Below the pieces are notes generated by a model that saw nothing but the letters and a program-made list of their open reading frames with translations, did no database searches and was not told the origin of the DNA. The translations under genes and the position numbers were made by a program. A stretch of DNA of 44,063 nucleotides from IMG/VR virus record IMGVR_UViG_3300036781_000212, positions 1 through 44,063 of that record. The stretch is one strand, 5' to 3'. Of the stretch, positions 21,757 through 31,838 are shown piece by piece. This stretch comes from a virus. How positions within the stretch are numbered: position 1 is the stretch's first letter; each line of letters begins with the position of its first letter.

Positions 21757-22965
21757 TTATTTTGTTTGTTTCCATGTTCCGCTTCGGACGTACGTTATGG
21801 CCTGCTTCCACTGGCCAGAAACACGAATATATGGAATGGCTTTCTTCCAAACCCCACCGTATCTTATCCATACACCTGCTGTTGTGGTGATGGTATTGGG
21901 ATCTGAAGGAGGAGAGAAACCGTTGCTTTGCGACGAGTTGTTGTGTGCAAGAACAGTGAAAGTATAAGTTTCTCCAGGATCAAGATCTGTAATATTTCTT
22001 GTAGTATCGTTCCCTGGATAATCGAAATGGTTACCTGTTGTATCAGTACCTATGTATCTTCTAAGAACATAGTTGTCAATTGTACCCCCTCCATTGGCTT
22101 CATTTCCATCTCCATCGACGGGAGTGTTCCATGTGATTGTCAGTTTTGTTGGGGCTTCGTTTGAAAATTGAGGTTGATCTGGAGCTCCAGGCCTGATTGG
22201 AATTGCGTCCAAATCTAGCTGACTGCTAACAGATTCATCGTCTGGAAACCGATCTAGCCCTGTTTTACCGTATTTTACAGTGAAATTGACGGTTCTAGTT
22301 CCATCGTCTTTATGTTTGATAGTAAACGTTCTTTGAATGAAAATCATTTGCTCGCCAGGTTTAAGAGATATGCTAAATCCATCAGGATTAAAACCGCCAT
22401 CTCCTGAAATACTGCGAGAAATATTCGATGCAAGATGATTGGACTCTGTATCTCCGTCGTTCGCAAGATATCCTTGAACTCTAACCTCAGAAGTAAAATT
22501 ATTATAGTTTTGTTTTCCTTGAGTGACTCTGCAAGCCATTCGGCCTGTAGCACTCACTTCTTGATATTGCGAAGGAATATGAGGCAGGTCAAGACTGTCT
22601 GAAACGGTTCCGTCATTTGGAAATACGGTCATGTTGGTTTTTCCGTATCTCACTGTAAAACTAGCAGTGCGATTTCCATCATCACCGTGTTTAAGTGTAA
22701 AATGATGACTAATAAAGACTATTTCAGCATCCTTCGCCATATTGATGTTGAAATCGTCTGGATGATAACCGCCATCACCAGATATAAATCTTGGAATGTT
22801 CTTATCTGCGTGTGTGACACGACCAGAACTATTATTTCTTAGCAGGCCTTCAACTCCGACAACAGAAAGATTGTTCCACCAATCTTGTTTGATTAGTGTT
22901 ATTCTGCATCCAATATGACCACCGTCTGATCCTACGGTATCAAAATTAGTAGACTGGACGACCAT
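21757..22965 (-). CDS. Tail protein with two DUF859-like repeats and an FN3 domain
   Basis: The product is 402 residues. Two homologous units (about residues 1-130 and 135-265) each have GDGG(Y/F)xPDxF, a hydrophobic HFTLKH/TFTIKH strand with KxDDGxRTxxFTVxYGKT, resembling siphovirus DUF859. A fibronectin type III domain follows (QPQFSNEAPTKLTITWNTPVD to about residue 365). The end has three GVWKKAIPY/GQWKQAITY/GTWKQ repeats like those in many tail-fibre tails. It probably sits at the tail tip and binds host glycans. Two bases separate it from the fibre gene. Confidence 0.75.
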   Translation of the reverse strand: MVVQSTNFDTVGSDGGHIGCRITLIKQDWWNNLSVVGVEGLLRNNSSGRVTHADKNIPRFISGDGGYHPDDFNINMAKDAEIVFISHHFTLKHGDDGNRTASFTVRYGKTNMTVFPNDGTVSDSLDLPHIPSQYQEVSATGRMACRVTQGKQNYNNFTSEVRVQGYLANDGDTESNHLASNISRSISGDGGFNPDGFSISLKPGEQMIFIQRTFTIKHKDDGTRTVNFTVKYGKTGLDRFPDDESVSSQLDLDAIPIRPGAPDQPQFSNEAPTKLTITWNTPVDGDGNEANGGGTIDNYVLRRYIGTDTTGNHFDYPGNDTTRNITDLDPGETYTFTVLAHNNSSQSNGFSPPSDPNTITTTAGVWIRYGGVWKKAIPYIRVSGQWKQAITYVRSGTWKQTK

Positions 22966-22967
22966 GG

Positions 22968-23264
22968 CTAAGTTATTATCTTAAAATATATGTTTCCGTC
23001 AACAGCGCCTCCAACTGCATCTGAAGCCACTGCTGTTCCCGAACTGATTCCGAGATTAGTGCGGGCACCATCAGCAGTTGTGGCTCCGGTTCCGCCTTTC
23101 GCTACAGTCCAAGGTATCAAAATAAGCGCTTTGACTTGTGCGATAAAGTCTCGAGTTCTGTTGATCTCGATATAACCTTCTTTGACCTCGCCACCAGTTC
23201 CAGGACCTCCTGAGGCAGGAACGATCGGGTAACCAGCAGCCAGGGCATCATCTCCAACAGCCAT
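22968..23264 (-). CDS. Small tail-fibre-like protein
   Basis: The product is 98 residues with AGGAG before its ATG. The core WTVAKGGTGATTADGARTNLG is the GGTGATT motif of phage tail-fibre proteins, a short triple-helical or connector element. Upstream, GYIEINRTRDFIAQVKALI is the usual coiled stretch. It lies between the tail hub gene and the DUF859/FN3 gene and may connect fibre parts. Confidence 0.7.
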   Translation of the reverse strand: MAVGDDALAAGYPIVPASGGPGTGGEVKEGYIEINRTRDFIAQVKALILIPWTVAKGGTGATTADGARTNLGISSGTAVASDAVGGAVDGNIYFKIIT

Positions 23265-23273
23265 ATGATGCTC

Positions 23274-26200
23274 CTATGGAACGTAGAACGACGAGAAATA
23301 ACTGTCATGTCCGGCATTTATATAAGAAGTCGAAGCTCCTACAGAACTGTCAATATAATACCCTAGTGATCCTCCTGCATCGAACCAGCAAACTGCTTTA
23401 ATTCCAATCATGGAAGTTTTACAAGCAGAAATCATATTATCGATCCAGCTAGCCTTACTTCCGCCAGTTTCAATTGATGCAGTTTCACAAATCATTACTG
23501 GTTTCGCAGAATGATATGTATCATATACTCCGCCGGTGTTGTTGAACACGTCTGCAAATTGTGTCCATGTAGCCGTCTTGTTGTATCCATCGATTCCTAC
23601 CCAGTCAACGTATGCATTCCCTGGATAGTAATTAGTGAAATCGTTGAACGATGAAGTTCCGTATCCAACTCCGTTATGAGACGGACACCAAACCCAGACG
23701 ACATTTGTTGCTCCCGCATTCACAAAACGATCTCTAATATATCGCCATGCAGCCACATACTTGGCAGGACCTGTTGCTCCCTTGCCCGTGAGCATGTCAT
23801 CCCACCAATGTTGTTCTCCAGCAATTGTAGTTGCGAGAATTCTAATTCTATGACGATAAAAAGCTGCTCCAACAGGAGCTGAAAGAATTCCCCAAACATA
23901 GGTCCAGGCTACATCACTAGTTATACTAGGACTAGATGTTGCCCAACTCACACTAAGTGAAGCTCCAGCTGAATTATACCATTCAATACCTATTTGAGCC
24001 GTTCTTCCTGCAGCTCCAACTTTGGATTTAACGAAACCTGCTCCGACAATCCAATCCCCCGCAACGCAAGCATAACCTTGAGTAAGAATATTACTTGTTG
24101 TGCAATGACCGCCAGTTACATCTCCTGCAGCCAAAGATTGAAGCTGAAAACTATGAGATCCCTTGGACGCAGTAGTTGTAACACGGCTAGAAGTAGTATT
24201 TGCATCGGTGTTCGTCCACGTTGCAGTGGTTTCAAAACTATTGTTTGCTACACTGTGAAGCTGATTTGGATTATGGTCACCAGCAGATCGATACCAGTTT
24301 CCATTCATTTCCCAATTGAGTCGCATAAATATAGGATGACCAAAGTTGGCACATGATACTGCACGAGCATCAATAACCCCGTCTTGAAGTCCGCCTAGAA
24401 TATCATCTAGAGGCGTAGACGTCGTATCACCAAGACGTTCTACATGCCACGACACCATTGAAAGTACGCCTGCAGCCCAATCGTCCTTTTGAGCCTGCAC
24501 AGGGAACACGTCGCCGTTCCAGGCATAGTATCGATGCCTGATTGCCCAGTTTCTTCCTATAAGCGTTTCCCGAGATGGGAAAGTAAGATCTGTCCATCCA
24601 CCCCAATATGCTCCGCTTACTGGTACAAGATTATCTCTAACAGCGATTGACGTTGTTCCTGAAGCAGATACGCTCATCTTCTTCATGCGAACAGAACCTG
24701 ATCCAAATATAGAATCTGCGTCTCCTGCGCCAATCCAGGTAATTGACGGATCTATATCGATCCACTGCAAAGAACCTTCAGAAAGCCAGGAACCAGGGGT
24801 AATAACGTTCACGTAAGTAAGTGTTGGATATGCGCGTTCACCTTGATCGTCTGAAACAAATATCTGTTCAGTGATCATCATTTGATTACCAAAACCATCT
24901 GAAGCACGCTCTTCGACAAGATCTCCCAAATTATAATCTACACCGTAGACATACTGAAGTTTTTGGGGAAGTTCTCCATCGAACGCGTAAAGTTCGCGTT
25001 GCTGCGCAAGAGCTATAAGACCTTCCAGATGCAAAGACGAATCAAGTTCTGGACCTGCATCGTCGTTATTACTTGAATTGACTAGAAGAACTCTTCGCTG
25101 AAAGCCTGAATTACTGGAATCTGCCTCCGGAGCATAAACTACAGAAAAACCATTCGAAGCAAATACATAAGCAACCGTTTTAACAATATCTGTAGAAGTC
25201 AGCTGGCTAACTTTTGACAAATTCTCCATACCTGGATCAAATATGACTGCAGGTTTAGTTGTTTGCCCAGAAGTCCGATCGTCACCTACATAAACTTCGA
25301 AGAAAAGCTCGCTCGAGTCGTCGTTCTTGATCAATCTGAAACCAAGATTATATGTGTCACACAAACTCTTTAGTGAGTTATAAAGAGTGTCAGGTGACAA
25401 CGTGACAGTAATGAGGTCTGTGGGTTCTGAGAGGTTACCCGCGGGGAGAAATGACCCCGGGGTATAAAAATCAATCGTGTCATGTGGATCAAGAATAGCA
25501 TCAACACAAATATTTTGAAACATTTGACGCGCTATTCCGCCGGGGGTTCCTGTGAGGATCCAATTAGGAGTTGTCGTAGTATCAGCCAAAACTCCCATAG
25601 CAACACGATCATCAAGTATTTTTTCTATTGATTTTCCCGTAACAGTAATGAGCCGTGTGCCGTCTTCATCTGTATCGTCAGATATAGTTCCGACTTTCAT
25701 AACTCTGTAGGAACCTTCCATTCCAATCAGAGTATTCTTAGCCAGAAGTTTTCTTGCCTCGGGAATTGATTTGGTAATAATTTGACAATCGCCAAAAGCC
25801 GAGTACCTTTCAGTCCATATGAAGGATTTATAACCTTCTATGATTTGATCTCGCCTAAGTTGTGTGTCTAGCGTAAACCACAAATTCGACAAAGGTTTTG
25901 GCGTAACTACTGGACTGGGAACAAATGCCACACCAGTTCCATGAACTCCCATTTTGACCATTTTGACTGAACCTGTACCATGAACCGGAACAGGTGGAGG
26001 AACAACAGTCAAAGCATCAAACAAAGACTGGAACAATGAAACTTGAATGTCTCCACTAGATGTAATGAGCTGAGCGTTCGGCGTTCCGTCATCATGATTG
26101 AAAAGCAAAACGTCTGCAATTGGATGACCACCAGTAACTCTTGCTGTCATAAAAGATTTGATATAGTTCCAGTAATTTGTTATAATAGTATTTGTTTGAG

Positions 26201-26828
26201 CCGGATCGCTTTCTTTTGCCCCAGTTTCCCAAATGGCCAAAGGAAGATTATGAGCGTCTGCGACAGTGGCAAGTTTACTAAGAAATGTACTGTCTATCAA
26301 GTATGCTGTGCAGTAAAAATCTATTGATACTTGACTTACAAAACCGTCACCAGGATAATAATCTCCAGCCCCAATTGTATTATTCGCGATTGCATAACCA
26401 GCCTGTGAATAAGACAACGGATAATAATTTTGAACAGTCGCTGAATAATACTGAATCATAGTGACGTATTGTGTCACGCTGAGACTTTGAGAAAATGGTT
26501 CATGCCATAGAGCAATTACAGCATCTAGGCCGTAAGCTTTACAACTAGACAAAAACACATCAAGATCGGTTTTATCTGCATTTGATTCTGGACCATATGC
26601 GGGTTTAAGACTAATAATAGCTTTGCGACCATGATCTGCGTCAGCTTTTAGCGCGTCTGTGATTGCACCTGGAATTGAACCTGCTCCATGACCAGCTGCA
26701 GGTCCATGATAATCACGTCGAATCTGCATAGTCCGGCCGCAAACAGTATTCCATGCTGCCATGGCTGCTTGCTTAGAAGTTAGACCCCAATCAGTCTCTA
26801 GAACATACGCACCAACTTTGGAGACCAT
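23274..26828 (-). CDS. Tail hub (ReqiPepy6 Gp37-like) flanked by two glycoside-hydrolase-like domains
   Basis: The product is 1184 residues; ATG at 26826-26828 with GGAGG upstream, overlapping the Dit stop (TGATG). Residues 1-275 form a TIM-barrel-like hydrolase with candidate acids in IALWHEPFS (about 109) and LAIWETGAKE (about 201). A GSVKMVKM linker lies near 285. Residues 310-700 match the Gp37-like baseplate hub (QLRRDQIIEGYKSFIWTER, SIEKILDDRVAM). A second GSVRMKKM linker lies near 710. Residues 725-1184 resemble GH26 endo-mannanase (RLNWEMNGNW about 836, DWVGIDGYN, VMICETAS about 1112), with a beta-rich carbohydrate-binding-like insertion at about 861-1012. It would dock the tail tip and digest surface polysaccharide. 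Confidence 0.8.
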   Translation of the reverse strand: MVSKVGAYVLETDWGLTSKQAAMAAWNTVCGRTMQIRRDYHGPAAGHGAGSIPGAITDALKADADHGRKAIISLKPAYGPESNADKTDLDVFLSSCKAYGLDAVIALWHEPFSQSLSVTQYVTMIQYYSATVQNYYPLSYSQAGYAIANNTIGAGDYYPGDGFVSQVSIDFYCTAYLIDSTFLSKLATVADAHNLPLAIWETGAKESDPAQTNTIITNYWNYIKSFMTARVTGGHPIADVLLFNHDDGTPNAQLITSSGDIQVSLFQSLFDALTVVPPPVPVHGTGSVKMVKMGVHGTGVAFVPSPVVTPKPLSNLWFTLDTQLRRDQIIEGYKSFIWTERYSAFGDCQIITKSIPEARKLLAKNTLIGMEGSYRVMKVGTISDDTDEDGTRLITVTGKSIEKILDDRVAMGVLADTTTTPNWILTGTPGGIARQMFQNICVDAILDPHDTIDFYTPGSFLPAGNLSEPTDLITVTLSPDTLYNSLKSLCDTYNLGFRLIKNDDSSELFFEVYVGDDRTSGQTTKPAVIFDPGMENLSKVSQLTSTDIVKTVAYVFASNGFSVVYAPEADSSNSGFQRRVLLVNSSNNDDAGPELDSSLHLEGLIALAQQRELYAFDGELPQKLQYVYGVDYNLGDLVEERASDGFGNQMMITEQIFVSDDQGERAYPTLTYVNVITPGSWLSEGSLQWIDIDPSITWIGAGDADSIFGSGSVRMKKMSVSASGTTSIAVRDNLVPVSGAYWGGWTDLTFPSRETLIGRNWAIRHRYYAWNGDVFPVQAQKDDWAAGVLSMVSWHVERLGDTTSTPLDDILGGLQDGVIDARAVSCANFGHPIFMRLNWEMNGNWYRSAGDHNPNQLHSVANNSFETTATWTNTDANTTSSRVTTTASKGSHSFQLQSLAAGDVTGGHCTTSNILTQGYACVAGDWIVGAGFVKSKVGAAGRTAQIGIEWYNSAGASLSVSWATSSPSITSDVAWTYVWGILSAPVGAAFYRHRIRILATTIAGEQHWWDDMLTGKGATGPAKYVAAWRYIRDRFVNAGATNVVWVWCPSHNGVGYGTSSFNDFTNYYPGNAYVDWVGIDGYNKTATWTQFADVFNNTGGVYDTYHSAKPVMICETASIETGGSKASWIDNMISACKTSMIGIKAVCWFDAGGSLGYYIDSSVGASTSYINAGHDSYFSSFYVP

Positions 26829-27652
26829 CAAATACCTCCAAATTTAGGCGTATAAATCAAGTCGTACGAAATTCCTATTCCAGGTGCAAAAGCTCCTATG
26901 AGATTTGCCCCTTTCTTCAAAGAAGGCCAAATAGGAGAAGATGACATGAAATAAAGAATTGAAGTTGTTATTCCTGCTCTTGTAAGTGTTACTGCTTTTT
27001 GTCCTTTAATCGTGTTTAGGACAATTTCATCCCCGGGGATAAATGAACCTGTAAATTCCACTTTTTGATTCACATTATCCGGATTTGTATTCGTCAGAGA
27101 GAATGAAGAAAGATTTCTGTTAACGTGAAGATTGTATATAATTCCAGCCTCTGACGTTCCGTTATACTGAACTGTTTTAGTTGTAATATTATCTGATTGA
27201 GTATGATCAGATACAGTTACAGATGCTGGAGCATAAAGATCAGGATCATAACAGATAATCGAAATATCGACTTCTGGATTTGCTGAGAACATTGCGTTTT
27301 CGAAAGTTTCAACTTGGCCCGATGTGATTACGTACAAAGACCCGTCGATATAAAATCCTAGATTTACATTAGCCTTAGGCATAAGATAATCATACAAAGC
27401 AGATTTCAAAGATTGAACGGTATCAATTGTATAGTTCGGTTTGAGACCAAGTTTCATAGTAATATTACGAACATCTCTTCTTGAATTTTGCATCTGGGCC
27501 CCGTCAACTTGCGCCAAAGTAGAAGTAATAAGTGATGCGTTGACGGGATCCAAACCTGTAACTTCTCTTACTATATATCCACCCTGGGGATCTTGTACGG
27601 GAAACTGAAGCGTATCTCCACTAGGATTGGTTACGTCAATTGCTGTTAGCAT
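26828..27652 (-). CDS. Distal tail protein (Dit/Sipho_tail-like)
   Basis: The product is 274 residues; its start overlaps the tape measure stop by 17 bases. The N-terminal half (GGYIVREVTGLDPVNASL, RDVRNITMKLGLKPN, LKSALYDYLMPKANVNLGFY) and VETFENAMFSANPEVDISI match Dit-type proteins, which form the hexameric hub below the tail tube. The C-terminal half is a beta-rich extension. Its position between tape measure and hub is the standard siphovirus order. Confidence 0.75.
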   Translation of the reverse strand: MLTAIDVTNPSGDTLQFPVQDPQGGYIVREVTGLDPVNASLITSTLAQVDGAQMQNSRRDVRNITMKLGLKPNYTIDTVQSLKSALYDYLMPKANVNLGFYIDGSLYVITSGQVETFENAMFSANPEVDISIICYDPDLYAPASVTVSDHTQSDNITTKTVQYNGTSEAGIIYNLHVNRNLSSFSLTNTNPDNVNQKVEFTGSFIPGDEIVLNTIKGQKAVTLTRAGITTSILYFMSSSPIWPSLKKGANLIGAFAPGIGISYDLIYTPKFGGI

Positions 27653-30600
27653 TATCCGCCAGAGCTCCCCTCGCTATTGATAGTTGATTCTTTGTTCTGC
27701 GATAAATATCAGACGCAGACAGTTCCTTGGGTGAGGTGTTGTTTTGAATAAAGTTCAAATTTGTTATTCCTGCAGAAAGTCCTGCTTCTTCGGCTGCTTG
27801 CTGATTTGCGGCAGATATCGATGCCGCAAACGAAGTTGAAGCATTTGCATTTATAAGCTGATTCTTAGACAATGCTGATAGCTGACTCAATCCTGCTTTG
27901 GCTTGAGTCAAGTCGATCACCGGAGTGATCCTTGGCTGAAGGTTTATCCCTTCGCTTACAATCGCTCCAACACTAGACATCGTCTTACTCAAAGTTTCTA
28001 GTGCGTCTTTTCCAGTCTTTTTCATTGAATTAATGACGTTATCGCCATTTTCTATTACTGCCAAAGTCCATCCGTCCATCAAAGCTTTGCCAATTACCTT
28101 AGCATCCTTGGATGGAGAATTCGCATGAATTGCGTGCATAGCTGCACCTATAGCGTTTTTCGCTATGTTAATAAGAGCTCCGAATAGACCTGCTGCGCCG
28201 CCAACAACAGCCGATATAATACCTTCAATGATTGCGCTTCCAAGATTTTCAGCCGCAGCATGAAGTTCTCCACTACTGCCTCTTATCTTATTGGCTATTC
28301 CATTCACAAGACGAATAACCATATCAACACCTGCTGCAACTATTCTTTGAGTACCGTTGCCTATAGCATTGATAAAGGTTATGATAACGTTCGTTCCTGC
28401 ACTAGCAATTCTGTTGATGTTTCTGCTAATTCCATTCAGAAACGCAATTATAATACTTGCACCCGAATCAACAAATCTGCCAATATGACTTTGAACAGCA
28501 TCTAGAAGTGATTGAAGAAGATTCAGGAAAGTACTAATAACATGATCTTTGTTTTTGTTTATAGCAGTAAGAATAGCATCAAGAACTGTTTGAAAAGCCT
28601 TCGCCATCTTCGGTGTTAGTTTTGTTATTCCATCAAGGACAGAACCAACAATTGAAATAAAGGCTTTTTCTATTGCTACTCCACCAGTTCCGATGGAATT
28701 AGCAAGAGCAACTATTCCTAGACCAAGTTCCTTTGCTGCCAAAGGAATAAGGTCCAATATACTCTTTACAAATGATAGTATTGCTGCACCTGAAGCTGTT
28801 AGAGCAACAGCCAATGCTGTAAGACCCGTAGCAAAGAGAAATACTCCTGCACCTGCTGCTAGAACTCCTATACCTAGAAGACCAATCGCAAGCCCTAGAC
28901 CTAGCAAGGTTGGAACAAGAGGCGTCAGTACAATTCCCGCCGCAGCCAAAATTACGAAAACGCCGACTAGAGCGACTAGACCCTTGGCAATTGCTTCCCA
29001 GGACAGCGCACCTAGAGCAATAAGCACTGGAGTTAGAATTGCCAATGATGCTGCAACTACAATAAGTGCTGCCGCACCTAGCAAAGCTTCAGTCATTAGA
29101 ATCATTGCTGCTGCAATAATACCAAGCGCACTAGCAAGTACTATAAGTGATTTGGCTATAGCTTCCCAGGACATGCCGCCCAACGAAGTAAGAACCTTAG
29201 CCAAGATAAGCAAAGATGCTGCAACTATAATAAGTGCGGATGCTCCCAACAAAGATTCAGTCATTAGAATCATTGCCGCTGCAATAATAACAAGAGCAAG
29301 AGTTATAGTTATAAGTCCCTTAGCAATTGTGCCAATTGACAAACTACCAAGTTCTTCAACCGCTTTTGCTAGAACAAGAAGAGCTGCTCCGATAATCACC
29401 ATTGCAGCAGCTGTACTAATAAGTTGTGCTCCGCTGATTAGATTAAAACCAGCAATAATCGCAAGAAGGATTGCTATTGAACCAATCCCTTTAGCAAGGG
29501 TTCCAAAGTCTAGCTTTCCAAGATTTCTTACAGCAACGGCCAAAAGATTCAGTGCAACGGCTATGAGATCCATTGCAAATGCTGAACCTATCAATCCCGC
29601 AGTGTTCTTTGACATTATGGCTGTCGAAATAACTAGTTCTGCAAGAAGAACCGCAATCGCCGCAAGTCCCTTAGTCAGTTCTTCCCAACTAAATCTTGAA
29701 AGAATTGCTACTGCTCCAGAAAGAATAACCAAAGCAATAGCAAGAAGATTAATAGCAACTCCGATGGCTGCCATTTTGACTATTCCAGCAGAAGCGCTAA
29801 CGGTCGTTATAACTTTCAACGCTGCGCCAAGTTGAATGAACATGACAGTCAAAGCCGTAAGCGATTTAGCCAAATCGCCTGGATCTATGAATGACAAAAC
29901 TAGCAAGGATGCCGCAAGAAGAGCTACAGCAATAGCGATCTTCTTAAGAATGTCAGACTTCAAACTAGCTTGCATTACAACAAGCGTTTTGGTGAGGCCT
30001 TCAAACGATTCCTTGATGGTAGCAAACAGTCCACCACCCTTACTAGTTGCACCCAAGTTCTTGATGAAGTTTCTAATAGCAAGAAGAATGCTCCCACCAA
30101 GAAGTGTATTAAGCAGAGTTCCAAGTTTCTGGAAATTTCCACTTTCAATACCTTGAGCTATTGCGTCTGTAATTCTTGACCAGATTTCACTGATCTTGCT
30201 CATCACAGGCTGCATAATGTCAGCTAGTTTGGAAATAGCGTCTGGAACTTTAGACAAAGCGGCGACGAGAAGATCTATAACTTTAATCGGGAAAGACAAG
30301 ACTTTTCCAAGTCCTTCAAAGAATCTGGTTAGAGAATCTCCAGCTTCAATACTATCTTTAATGTTTGTTACGAAATCGCCAATCTTTGCAGCAAGATCCA
30401 GAAAACTTCCTCCGCCGCTAGCTGCTGCCCCGAACATAATTCCGAGGCCTCTTGCTACAGCTTCAATAACATCAATTGCAATTTTGAAGACTGAGAAAAC
30501 ACCTTCAAAGATTGATTTAATGTCAGATGCCGTTTTAGAACTAACGCGAAGACCTTCTGTAAAGTTTTCAATAGCTTTCGCTATACCAACAACGGTTTCA

Positions 30601-31838
30601 ACAGAAGTTGGTGGAAACACTTCTCTGAACGCGTCTTTAATCGGAGCAAGAACTTCTCCAAGGAAACGGAAAGCGTTAGCAATAGATTTGACAATTGCAT
30701 CTCGTCCGCCGAGTTTATTAAACTGTTCAATGAACTTCGCAAGATTATTAACTGGACCAGTAAGTGCGTTTTCAAGAATTGTGTGAACTGTCGACAACGT
30801 TGATGTTGCATCATTAACGTTCCCGATAATAGCTTCCCAGACATGCGACCAAGCAGTTGCAACTTCTTCGGCAAGAGCTTGATGAAGTTGTGTAAGAGTT
30901 CTAATTTGAACAGCTGAAGACAAAGCTGCTTGAGCTTGCTTCATAATTGCTTTGGTTTGTTTATCTGTAAATCCTAGAGCCTTGATTTGTTTAGCGCTAA
31001 GATCTCCAGTAAATTCACTCAGAGTTTCTGTTAGAATCTTGGCAGTAAGAAATCCACTTTGCAGAGAATTACGAAAACTTCCATACTTCTTGATCATTGC
31101 ATCAACTGCAACGCCATTAACTTTCGCAGTTTGAAGTATGGCGTTTTGGAAAACTTTACCACCTAGGCCTGCATTTACAACTGAATTCCAGTCTTGAAGC
31201 TTGACTGATCCAGAAGCAATAGCCTGAGACAGCTGAAACATAGCTGTTGAAGCCTGCAAAGCACTTGAACCGGAAAGTGCTGCGAGATTAGATATGCCCT
31301 TGATCGACTCAACAGAAGTTTTGAGATTAACACCCGCAGCGGTGAAGGTGCCAATGTTTTTGGTCATTTCGCCAAAGTTGAAAACCGTTTTATTGGCGTA
31401 AGTATTCAGCTGATTCAATGCTGCTGTAACTTGTTTAAGGTTAGTTCCCTCAGATTGTGTATTTGCAAGAATCGTTTTAATAGCATTAATTTTAGTCTCA
31501 TAAACATCAAGACCGGCTTTGATTGGATCAATAGTCAATGCTTTAGCTAGACGAAGTCCCGCAAATACTGCTTGATTTACAATAGTTGCCAGAGCTGTAA
31601 TTCCAATAATACTAAGTGCTTTGAATTTACCGGCGATTGCGTCAATTCCCGAAGCCATTCCGCTTAGAGAAAATTTCTTACCGGCCTGTTCAAGATTATT
31701 TATATCTTTTTCAGAATCTTTCAGTCCACTAAGACCGGTCTTAAGCGAAGTCAATGCTGCTAGGCTTGATTTTACACCAGACAGAAAAGTTTCGCCTTTG
31801 AACGCCAGTTCAACTATACGCTCGTCAATGCTAGCCAT
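27636..31838 (-). CDS. Tape measure protein
   Basis: The product is 1400 residues. The helical N-terminal third holds a typical tape-measure domain (VYETKINAIKTILANTQSEG, LQASTAMFQLSQAIASG). The middle (about 620-1060) is a long series of hydrophobic helices with 56-residue repeats (GGMSWEAIAKSLIVLASALG, MILMTEALLGAAALIVVAAS), fitting membrane insertion during DNA injection. The C-terminal part is amphipathic helical. I see no peptidase domain. The length sets tail length. Its ATG overlaps the upstream stop by 8 bases. Confidence 0.9.
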   Translation of the reverse strand: MASIDERIVELAFKGETFLSGVKSSLAALTSLKTGLSGLKDSEKDINNLEQAGKKFSLSGMASGIDAIAGKFKALSIIGITALATIVNQAVFAGLRLAKALTIDPIKAGLDVYETKINAIKTILANTQSEGTNLKQVTAALNQLNTYANKTVFNFGEMTKNIGTFTAAGVNLKTSVESIKGISNLAALSGSSALQASTAMFQLSQAIASGSVKLQDWNSVVNAGLGGKVFQNAILQTAKVNGVAVDAMIKKYGSFRNSLQSGFLTAKILTETLSEFTGDLSAKQIKALGFTDKQTKAIMKQAQAALSSAVQIRTLTQLHQALAEEVATAWSHVWEAIIGNVNDATSTLSTVHTILENALTGPVNNLAKFIEQFNKLGGRDAIVKSIANAFRFLGEVLAPIKDAFREVFPPTSVETVVGIAKAIENFTEGLRVSSKTASDIKSIFEGVFSVFKIAIDVIEAVARGLGIMFGAAASGGGSFLDLAAKIGDFVTNIKDSIEAGDSLTRFFEGLGKVLSFPIKVIDLLVAALSKVPDAISKLADIMQPVMSKISEIWSRITDAIAQGIESGNFQKLGTLLNTLLGGSILLAIRNFIKNLGATSKGGGLFATIKESFEGLTKTLVVMQASLKSDILKKIAIAVALLAASLLVLSFIDPGDLAKSLTALTVMFIQLGAALKVITTVSASAGIVKMAAIGVAINLLAIALVILSGAVAILSRFSWEELTKGLAAIAVLLAELVISTAIMSKNTAGLIGSAFAMDLIAVALNLLAVAVRNLGKLDFGTLAKGIGSIAILLAIIAGFNLISGAQLISTAAAMVIIGAALLVLAKAVEELGSLSIGTIAKGLITITLALVIIAAAMILMTESLLGASALIIVAASLLILAKVLTSLGGMSWEAIAKSLIVLASALGIIAAAMILMTEALLGAAALIVVAASLAILTPVLIALGALSWEAIAKGLVALVGVFVILAAAGIVLTPLVPTLLGLGLAIGLLGIGVLAAGAGVFLFATGLTALAVALTASGAAILSFVKSILDLIPLAAKELGLGIVALANSIGTGGVAIEKAFISIVGSVLDGITKLTPKMAKAFQTVLDAILTAINKNKDHVISTFLNLLQSLLDAVQSHIGRFVDSGASIIIAFLNGISRNINRIASAGTNVIITFINAIGNGTQRIVAAGVDMVIRLVNGIANKIRGSSGELHAAAENLGSAIIEGIISAVVGGAAGLFGALINIAKNAIGAAMHAIHANSPSKDAKVIGKALMDGWTLAVIENGDNVINSMKKTGKDALETLSKTMSSVGAIVSEGINLQPRITPVIDLTQAKAGLSQLSALSKNQLINANASTSFAASISAANQQAAEEAGLSAGITNLNFIQNNTSPKELSASDIYRRTKNQLSIARGALADNANSN
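28990..29330 (-). repeat. 168 bp direct repeats inside the tape measure gene
   Basis: GCTTCCCAGGACA at 28993 recurs at 29161, and GATGCTGCAACTA at 29047 recurs at 29215, each exactly 168 bases apart, with long near-identical stretches such as TCAGTCATTAGAATCATTG. In protein terms this is a 56-residue unit that is also recognisable, more diverged, on either side. It reflects tandem duplication within the hydrophobic region. Confidence 0.7.

Noticed and set aside
28693-29835. A 380-codon open frame on the plus strand opposite the tape measure
   Set aside because: It is antisense to a repetitive, alanine-rich hydrophobic region with biased codons, has no ribosome site, and its Arg/Pro/Ala sequence is typical of a shadow frame.
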